Shown one piece after another: positions 1 through 6,356 of a stretch of DNA of 9,760 bases; position 1 is the first letter of the stretch; every line of letters starts with the position of its first letter. The notes beneath the pieces are model-generated. The model had not been told where the DNA came from, did not search any database, and was given only the letters and a program-made list of their open reading frames with translations. The DNA is from an uncultured Eubacteriales bacterium. Its GTDB lineage: Bacteria; Bacillota_A; Clostridia; Lachnospirales; Lachnospiraceae. Location of the stretch: the NCBI GenBank assembly GCA_900321365.1, contig ONVT01000173.1, forward strand, positions 1 through 9,760. Reading direction: 5' to 3'. A program made the position numbers and the translations under genes.

Positions 1-19
1 AATTGTTCCTTTCCGCTGT

Positions 20-1738
20 TTATGCTGCTAAAGAAAGTGCCTCTGTTTCCTCCTCTATCACATGGATCCTTCCTTCTGCCTGCCGGTAGTTTTCCGGGAT
101 CACACCATTCAGGTTCTTTTCGATATACTCGGCCAGCAGGGTATTGTCTGTCATATTGGTTGTACCGGTGATCCTGGCATCATTTTTGAACATGGTATAA
201 TGATCACCGCCTGTGAGCAGGAATTCCGCAGTGGTAATGGTGTAGGTTGCTTCCGGATCCAATGGTTTTCCATCGACCAGAACGTTGCTGACGCGGCGCT
301 CTGAAGCCACTTTTACGAAGTCCCCTACTTCATTGGTTTCCACACTGCTTTTGATATTCGGATCGACCGTAAATTCCAGTCCGGAGACCTGCGGAAATGC
401 GCCGCTCTTTACCGGCATATCTTTGCATCCATATTCCAGGGCGTCCAGGATCGTCTGTCCTTTCAGCTCTGCAATCACCACATTGGTAGAATATGGCAGC
501 ACGTCCATGATGGTGTTGAACGTGATCTCACCGGCCGGCAGGTTGTTCCTCACGGACCCGGCATTTACGATGCTGATATCCGTATCCCCGATCTGTCTGA
601 AGGCATCTGCCACCAGCTCGCACAGTCCGTTTTCACTGAAGCGGCTGATATCTGTACCGTCTTCCTCCCGGACGACCATATCAAAAGCTGATTCCCCAAC
701 CTTACGATCCATGATGTCCGCATAGGCCGCGGTAATATCTTCCAGGAACTGATGCATCCCGGCATCAACGAAGCGTTCCCTGTCCTTGCGGGTCACGGTG
801 ACTGTTTCGATTCCTTCCATCCATTCCTGCGGAGCCGGAATCTCTTCCATCAGATTCACATCGATCGTCCCATCCGGGTGAAGGATCATCTTCCCCACAT
901 TCTGAAAATAAGCCCCGGTCTGAACCAGAGGGATCTCTTTTCCTTCCGCATCTGCAGCTGTGGTATTGTAAGTGTTGTGAGAATGGCCATCGATCACGGC
1001 ATCCAGTCCGGTCAGATGAGCGACAACTTCATTGCTGCGGTAAGCCTGTGTGGCATCTTCCCCATCTCCCAGGTGGGCCACCAGGATCACATAGTCCGCA
1101 CCCTTCTCTTTCACGTCGTCGATATAGCCCTGCAGGCAGGCGTAAAGTGTTTCCCCGGACTCATCAGACTTGAAATCATACATGGGAAGTCCCTGGTCAT
1201 CGACCATATCACGGATCCTGGATTTACTGAAGGTATCCGGAGTATCCACACTGATAAAAGCCACGCTGGTATCTCCGCATTCCAGAATCCTGTATGGATC
1301 ATAAACCGTTTCCCCATCAGAAGTGCAGAAGTTCGCGCAGATATAGCCGCATTCCAGCTGCTCTCCCAGGTCATCCAGCACTTCAAAACCATAATCAAAC
1401 TCATGATTCCCAAGGATAGCAATATCGTATCCCGCCTCATTCATGATACGGATGAATTCTTTTCCCTTCGAGATTGCGCCGATCGGCGCCCCCTGGATGG
1501 CATCCCCGGCATCTACCAGGATGACATGCTCGTACTGCTGCTCCAGCTCTTTCGCATAGAGCACCAGCCCGTCATATCCAATATCCCGGTCATAGTAGCA
1601 ATGCACATCATTGGTAAACAGAACTGCGATCGCCGGATCCTTTTCCCGCGGGGAATCCTCCGCCAGGGAAGGGATAATAAAAACCGTCTGAAGTAGAATA
1701 AAAACCATTATCACAAATGCTGTCCGCCTCTTCCTCAT
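20..1738 (-). CDS. Secreted UshA-like bifunctional metallophosphatase/5'-nucleotidase
   Basis: This 572-residue protein is predicted to hydrolyse extracellular nucleotides to nucleoside plus phosphate. Residues 1-26 form a signal peptide: MRKRR, a hydrophobic core, then a likely cleavage site after SLA. The N-terminal metallophosphatase domain (about 35-300) shows NDVH (D44, H46), GD (D79), GNHEFD (110-115, with the H112/D115 catalytic pair), AH (H222) and GHSH (251-254), which are the expected two-metal ligands. The C-terminal 5'-nucleotidase domain (about 345-560) shows NAGSVRN (392-398) and GGDHY (510-514) at the substrate-binding positions. I see no LPXTG, lipobox or C-terminal membrane anchor, so it is probably released. 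The frame is open for 21 more codons, to an ATG at 1801, but the chosen ATG has a strong ribosome binding site and puts the signal peptide at the terminus. Family assignment is firm. Exact substrate (AMP, UDP-sugar, cyclic nucleotide) cannot be read from the sequence. It lies 185 bases downstream of the signalling fusion gene and may be transcribed on its own. Confidence 0.93.
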   Translation of the reverse strand: MRKRRTAFVIMVFILLQTVFIIPSLAEDSPREKDPAIAVLFTNDVHCYYDRDIGYDGLVLYAKELEQQYEHVILVDAGDAIQGAPIGAISKGKEFIRIMNEAGYDIAILGNHEFDYGFEVLDDLGEQLECGYICANFCTSDGETVYDPYRILECGDTSVAFISVDTPDTFSKSRIRDMVDDQGLPMYDFKSDESGETLYACLQGYIDDVKEKGADYVILVAHLGDGEDATQAYRSNEVVAHLTGLDAVIDGHSHNTYNTTAADAEGKEIPLVQTGAYFQNVGKMILHPDGTIDVNLMEEIPAPQEWMEGIETVTVTRKDRERFVDAGMHQFLEDITAAYADIMDRKVGESAFDMVVREEDGTDISRFSENGLCELVADAFRQIGDTDISIVNAGSVRNNLPAGEITFNTIMDVLPYSTNVVIAELKGQTILDALEYGCKDMPVKSGAFPQVSGLEFTVDPNIKSSVETNEVGDFVKVASERRVSNVLVDGKPLDPEATYTITTAEFLLTGGDHYTMFKNDARITGTTNMTDNTLLAEYIEKNLNGVIPENYRQAEGRIHVIEEETEALSLAA

Positions 1739-1742
1739 ATAT

Positions 1743-1750
1743 CTCCCTCC
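1743..1750 (-). promoter_or_regulatory. Ribosome binding site fixing the nucleotidase start
   Basis: The minus strand reads GGAGGGAG four bases before the ATG at 1738. It is an almost perfect anti-16S match. The upstream in-frame ATG at 1801 follows an AGGGAGAACTG-type stretch about 15 bases or more away and would put 21 charged residues before the signal peptide. The site therefore favours the 572-residue start. Confidence 0.8.
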
Positions 1751-1831
1751 AAAATCATACTCTCTGTGTCTTTTGACAGTTTTATGTGTTTCGCCCTTCA
1801 CTCAGATTCAGTTCTCCCTCATCTTTATGTA

Positions 1832-1844
1832 ACAATCTGATTGT
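1832..1844. repeat. 13-bp perfect palindrome upstream of the nucleotidase gene
   Basis: The sequence ACAATC-T-GATTGT has 6-bp arms around one central base. It lies about 94 bases before the nucleotidase start, in the gap after the fusion gene. Its size and symmetry suit a homodimeric repressor operator. It lacks the GC-rich stem and T-run of an intrinsic terminator. No second copy was noticed in the window, and binding is inference only. Confidence 0.4.
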
Positions 1845-1923
1845 CCATATCCGGAATATAGAACACCACCAATATTCCTGTTTTCGATCTACGTAGGTGA
1901 GCTCTATACCGTAGCCGATCTGT

Positions 1924-4900
1924 TCAGTCAGGCTTCACGCCAATAATGATATGGTGCTTGTCGTCGCCTCTGGTCTTGATAGTCTGCAGCGTGTATTCCG
2001 TGAGTACTCCGCCCTGCATACGCTTAAAGGTTGCGGTGAATGTTTCATCTTCACCGGTCCAACGCAGCAGATTGTTCTTGCTGAGGGCATCACCGACTGT
2101 CTCCACATCTTCCTCAGAAACTTCATCCAGAATCTTAGCCCGTACCTCTTCAAAGAAGTCCGTTCCTCCCGGTCTCATTTCCAGGTCTCCATTCTTCCCA
2201 CTGTAGAATTCCAGATAGTGACTCGAAAAAACATCAACATAATAGATATTCTCAAAGTTGCTGATCATCGCCTTGGAAATACTCATGTATGTTCTTTTAC
2301 CAACCGATGCAATTTCCACCCCGTGCTCTCCGCGTTCGGTCAGGAAATGGTCAAAATCTTCGGGCGGGACAGGCTTGGAGAAATAGTAACCCTGGACATA
2401 ATCGCAGCCCATAGCCTTCAGCGCCATGAACTGTTCTTCTGTTTCCACGCCTTCTGCGACTACCGGCACGTGCAGGTAGTCTGCGATATCGACGATCAGT
2501 TCGATCATTCTCACATCCCGCGTCTCACCGAACGCATTACGAACAAAGCTGATATCCAGCTTCAGAACGTCAATAGGCAGATGTGACAGCATTCCCAGTG
2601 ATGAATAGCCGGTTCCGAAATCATCCATCTCAATGCGGAAGCCCATACCCATCCCGCACAATTCGCGTGCAGTTGAAAGCACCTGATCAGAATCTTCGGT
2701 ATACGCGGATTCTGTAATCTCAAGCAGCAGGTCATCCGTGCTCAGCTGATACTCATCAAGTATCTTCTTAAAAATGTCCGTAAGATTCGGTGTCAGCATG
2801 TCAATTCGGGAAACATTCACTGAAACCGGTACAGAATAGCCGAAGCGGTCTTTCCAGTCCCTGATCCGGGCAGCGGACTTCCGCCACACGAACTCATCAA
2901 GCTCCAGAATCAGCCCGTTGTCTTCCAGCATCGGGATGAATATACCCGGACTGATCATACCCAGCTCAGGATGTTTCCAGCGTACCAATGCTTCCGCGCT
3001 TGAGAGGATCGGCTGGTCCGGACGGATATCAAACTTGGGCTGGAAGAAGACCAGAAACTGGCCGCTCTGTAATGCCGGCCTGAAATCTTCCAGAAGCCTC
3101 TCTCGGTAGAGCTCCGCTTCATGCATCTTGTTTTCATAGATACCGACAGCTTTTCGATATCCACCATCTTTTACTGTATTTGCCGCAGTTTTTGCATGGT
3201 CAAATCGCCTGTCGATTTCGAGCGTCTTGTCCACATTGGCATAAACGCCCATGCGCAGCCTTATCCTGTTGTTAACGGTATCTTCTCCGCTGAGGCCATC
3301 TGAGATTTTGGCAAGCATCGCTTCATAATCATCACGATGCGGACAATAAATATGGAATACGTCAGCGTTACGTCTGCAGGCGACACCACCGATTTCGCGG
3401 GCAACAGACCGGATGCGGCTGCCGATTCTGCTTAAGACCCCATCAGCATACTGTTTTCCGTAACGCTCGTTGACCATGTGGAAATGATTGACGTCCACGA
3501 CGATCGCATCCATTGGCATTTCAGTATAGTGCCGGTCGTACATCCTGACATAGTTCATAAAGTGATTTGCGTTGTACAGCTTTGTCAGGCTGTCGCGTTC
3601 CGTGGATTCAATAATGCTCCGCTTCTCAGACAATTCAATGCAGCGGTTCACTCTCGCCTGTACGATCTCAACCGAAGGATACGGTTTCGGAATAAAGTCC
3701 ATCGCACCATATTTGAGGCATTCCACTTCCGCGCTGTGATCTGCGGTCATTACAATGACAGGCACACTTGCAAGCTCTTTATCCTCCTGCATGATCTTAA
3801 GCACATCCATACCGCTCATGCGAGGCATCTGCAGATCCAGCAGCATGACAGCTATGTCGTCTTCGTACTCCTTAATGTTCTCGATTGCTTCAACGCCATC
3901 TGACGCAAACAGCAATTCATACGAACCCTGGAGCATATTGCCGAGTATTATCCGGTTGACTTCTTCATCCTCGACGATCAGTGTGTATTTCTTGACGTTC
4001 AGGATTTCCTGTCCGTTTATGGTCGGACCGGCAGTTGCGGATGCTTCTTCGGCGTCTTCTCTTGTGATCGAGCCCAGTCCCTTCAGAAGCTGCTTTTCTT
4101 CGTACATAAGCTCATCCGCACGAATAAACACTTTGTGGAAATCGGAATCTTCACCCGGTTTGTAGTCTGAATAGCCCCCGGAGACGACAACTCCTCCGGT
4201 ATTAATGTGTTCGACGGAACGGTCATGAAGAGCCAGAACCAGCTCTTTGCGGATGATATAGTCACGACCGGACAGAATGATTACGAACTCATCGCCCCCG
4301 ACACGGTATACCGGGCTGTGCTGGAAGATGTCGCAGATCATCACGGCTGCCTTTTGGATATATTCATCGCCCGCTTTATGCCCAAGAGTATCATTGATCT
4401 TCTTCAGGCCGTTCACATCACATACCACAATGGCAAAATCCCCCGCCGCGCCCGTGGAGATCAGATCATTGTAATCCTTTTCATTCACGGCGTAGGCCGT
4501 CTTGCTCTTGACGCCGGTGAGCGGGTCGGTGAAGGCGATGGTCTGCGCACGATCCTTCTCTTCCTCTGCCTGCTTCTCCCACTTCCGTACGTAGTAGTAG
4601 TTCGCAATCATAACGCCAAGGGACAGCGCAAACAATCCGGCGATTGTCAGAAAACTGATCCGGTCAGCATCGTGAAGCCGGTCATGCTGGAGGGCGAGAA
4701 ATTCCACTCTGTCCATTGAAAGCGTCTCGCTGTCCGCCGTACCGTCAATATAGCTGAAGACATCCTCAAGAACAGCATTTTCTCTGCTCTCATTCATTCT
4801 GTCTGTCCATGTCATTGCCAGGATAACGATGAACGCCAGAAGTGTGACCCAGACAATAATCGCTTTACCGAATTTCCTCGTATGATCCTTACGGATAATA

Positions 4901-6297
4901 AAGTTGAAATAGAGCAGGCCAATGATGGACCAGCCAATCATAAGCGCGTAGGTTTCCGATGCGATCAGGTTCTCAGAGAACAGATTCGGAATAAGCAAGA
5001 ACATCAGGAAAGCAATTAAAATGGGGATGCAGATACCTCCGAGGATAGTATCTTTTTTACTTCCTTCTTTCTTTGCCGCCTTGTAAACTGTCATTGCCGC
5101 AAAGCCATAAAGAATGGTGGCTCCGAAAGTAGTGGTGTCCACAATCCAGCCGATCGCTGTTCTCCCAATGAAAGGGATTGGCAGCGAAACAAGGACAACC
5201 AGAAGAATCGTACGGACTGGTATCTGCTTATCGCTGAGTTTCGTGAACCGCTCCGGGAGAATGCCGTCCCGGGCGACAGCATAGCACAGGCGGCTGACGG
5301 CACGCATCATACCGATCAGGCTGGAAAACACAAGTGCCAGCAAAGACGCCATCAGAATATTAACGCCCGTATTACCGAGATAATGGTGTGCCGCATAGAA
5401 CGCGGGCAAACCGGCAATCCCCTCATATTGATCCAGATGGGTGATGTAATCCATCCAGCTGCTGCATCCTTCTGGATAGGCAGTAACGCTCAGCAAGATA
5501 ACAAAGATATACAGCGCAGTCGTGACGGTAACTGCAACAAACATGATCTTAAAGAGTTTGCCGGGTTTAAAGCGATACTCCTCTGTGGAGTTCGTCACCG
5601 CTTCAAATCCGATAAACGCCCACGGAGAAAGGAAAGCGATCTGTATGACCTGTCTCAAAGCATTCCTGTCCGGCAGGAAGGCAGGCTCCATCGTCATGCC
5701 CGTGGAGCCATAGCCCGCCATTCCCACCACAAAGCAAATCGTGATGCCAATGGTAAATAGCAGGACAAAAACCACCATGATCCTTGCCGTGGCTTTCTTG
5801 CTCTTCATGCACAGAAGCCCCACGAGGACAATGACGAGCAGCGTCACAATAGCCTCGCCCAGATAGACTTCGTAGCCAAATATCTTGTAGAGATATCCGA
5901 CTTTAAAGAGGTTATTGAGGAAAAACCTCGCAAACAGGGGAATGCTGGTGGCGTTGGCCCAGAAGATGGAGATATACGTCAGGAACATGAACCAGCCGAC
6001 AAAGAACGCATGGTCGTACCCGAAGACATTTTTCACATAGTGATACAGTCCGCCGTTTCCGGGATAGCGGTTCGCAAGAAAGTGATAATGACTGCACATG
6101 ATCACCATCATTGCAAATCCGACTAACAGTCCCAGAACAGATCCCAGCGGACCTGCCTGAGAAAGGTAGCTGCTGCTGGTGACGACAAGAGAACCCCAGC
6201 CAATCGCTGATCCTACAGATAATGCCCAAACCGCCAAGGGCGAGAGGTAGGGCTTCAGCCCCTCTGTATTCTGTACAGAAGATGTTTGCTCCTTCAT
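1924..6297 (-). CDS. APC-family permease fused to GGDEF-REC-GGDEF-EAL-PAS-like cyclic-di-GMP signalling protein
   Basis: This 1457-residue protein joins a transporter to a signalling module. Residues 17-470 are a complete APC-superfamily permease with 12 predicted helices. It keeps the unwound-helix-1 motif GSAIGWG (29-35), YPGNGGLYHY (78-87), FIGFEAV in helix 6 (228-234) and the SRLCYAVARDGILPE loop (335-349). Two further helices (478-497, 547-569) enclose a short outside loop and lead through a charged linker (570-586) into the cytoplasm. Then come an active-looking GGDEF domain (GGDEF 667-671, no RxxD I-site); a receiver domain (acidic E776/D777/E778, phospho-acceptor D821, T851, K871); a degenerate GGDEF domain (NADVF 977-981); an EAL domain with all catalytic residues (EAL 1102-1104, N1161, E1193, D1225/D1226, K1246, E1282, E1285, Q1302); and a PAS-like tail (1330-1457). 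It probably makes and degrades c-di-GMP in response to an amino acid or amine and to phosphorylation. The start is supported by AGAGGAGA six to seven bases upstream. Domain calls are firm; the ligand, net activity and whether transport persists are unknown. Confidence 0.93.
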   Translation of the reverse strand: MKEQTSSVQNTEGLKPYLSPLAVWALSVGSAIGWGSLVVTSSSYLSQAGPLGSVLGLLVGFAMMVIMCSHYHFLANRYPGNGGLYHYVKNVFGYDHAFFVGWFMFLTYISIFWANATSIPLFARFFLNNLFKVGYLYKIFGYEVYLGEAIVTLLVIVLVGLLCMKSKKATARIMVVFVLLFTIGITICFVVGMAGYGSTGMTMEPAFLPDRNALRQVIQIAFLSPWAFIGFEAVTNSTEEYRFKPGKLFKIMFVAVTVTTALYIFVILLSVTAYPEGCSSWMDYITHLDQYEGIAGLPAFYAAHHYLGNTGVNILMASLLALVFSSLIGMMRAVSRLCYAVARDGILPERFTKLSDKQIPVRTILLVVLVSLPIPFIGRTAIGWIVDTTTFGATILYGFAAMTVYKAAKKEGSKKDTILGGICIPILIAFLMFLLIPNLFSENLIASETYALMIGWSIIGLLYFNFIIRKDHTRKFGKAIIVWVTLLAFIVILAMTWTDRMNESRENAVLEDVFSYIDGTADSETLSMDRVEFLALQHDRLHDADRISFLTIAGLFALSLGVMIANYYYVRKWEKQAEEEKDRAQTIAFTDPLTGVKSKTAYAVNEKDYNDLISTGAAGDFAIVVCDVNGLKKINDTLGHKAGDEYIQKAAVMICDIFQHSPVYRVGGDEFVIILSGRDYIIRKELVLALHDRSVEHINTGGVVVSGGYSDYKPGEDSDFHKVFIRADELMYEEKQLLKGLGSITREDAEEASATAGPTINGQEILNVKKYTLIVEDEEVNRIILGNMLQGSYELLFASDGVEAIENIKEYEDDIAVMLLDLQMPRMSGMDVLKIMQEDKELASVPVIVMTADHSAEVECLKYGAMDFIPKPYPSVEIVQARVNRCIELSEKRSIIESTERDSLTKLYNANHFMNYVRMYDRHYTEMPMDAIVVDVNHFHMVNERYGKQYADGVLSRIGSRIRSVAREIGGVACRRNADVFHIYCPHRDDYEAMLAKISDGLSGEDTVNNRIRLRMGVYANVDKTLEIDRRFDHAKTAANTVKDGGYRKAVGIYENKMHEAELYRERLLEDFRPALQSGQFLVFFQPKFDIRPDQPILSSAEALVRWKHPELGMISPGIFIPMLEDNGLILELDEFVWRKSAARIRDWKDRFGYSVPVSVNVSRIDMLTPNLTDIFKKILDEYQLSTDDLLLEITESAYTEDSDQVLSTARELCGMGMGFRIEMDDFGTGYSSLGMLSHLPIDVLKLDISFVRNAFGETRDVRMIELIVDIADYLHVPVVAEGVETEEQFMALKAMGCDYVQGYYFSKPVPPEDFDHFLTERGEHGVEIASVGKRTYMSISKAMISNFENIYYVDVFSSHYLEFYSGKNGDLEMRPGGTDFFEEVRAKILDEVSEEDVETVGDALSKNNLLRWTGEDETFTATFKRMQGGVLTEYTLQTIKTRGDDKHHIIIGVKPD

Positions 6298-6328
6298 AAA
6301 AATCTCCTCTTCATAGAAGTTCCTTATC

Positions 6329-6341
6329 TATCAATTTGATA
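6329..6341. repeat. 13-bp AT-rich palindrome in front of the permease-signalling fusion gene
   Basis: TATCAA-T-TTGATA has perfect 6-bp arms around one central base. It lies in the 59-base gap between the methyltransferase stop and the fusion-gene start, about 32 bases before the ATG, where an operator could overlap a promoter or the leader. A TATAGAAT stretch just upstream on the minus strand resembles a -10 element, but I find no matching -35. It is not a terminator. Function is inferred from position and symmetry only. Confidence 0.35.
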
Positions 6342-6356
6342 ACAGTAATTCTATAG

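Noticed and set aside
752..1696. Plus-strand open frame of 314 codons
   Set aside because: It is opposite the nucleotidase gene, which has all its metal-site motifs on the minus strand. The plus-strand product shows no domain.
1739..1801. Longer nucleotidase start at 1801 (593 residues)
   Set aside because: It would add a charged 21-residue stretch before the signal peptide, while GGAGGGAG stands directly before the ATG at 1738.
1861..1923. Possible terminator after the fusion gene, using CTACG and CGTAG arms
   Set aside because: The stem is only five pairs with a bulge, the loop is long and no T-run follows, so I do not call a terminator.
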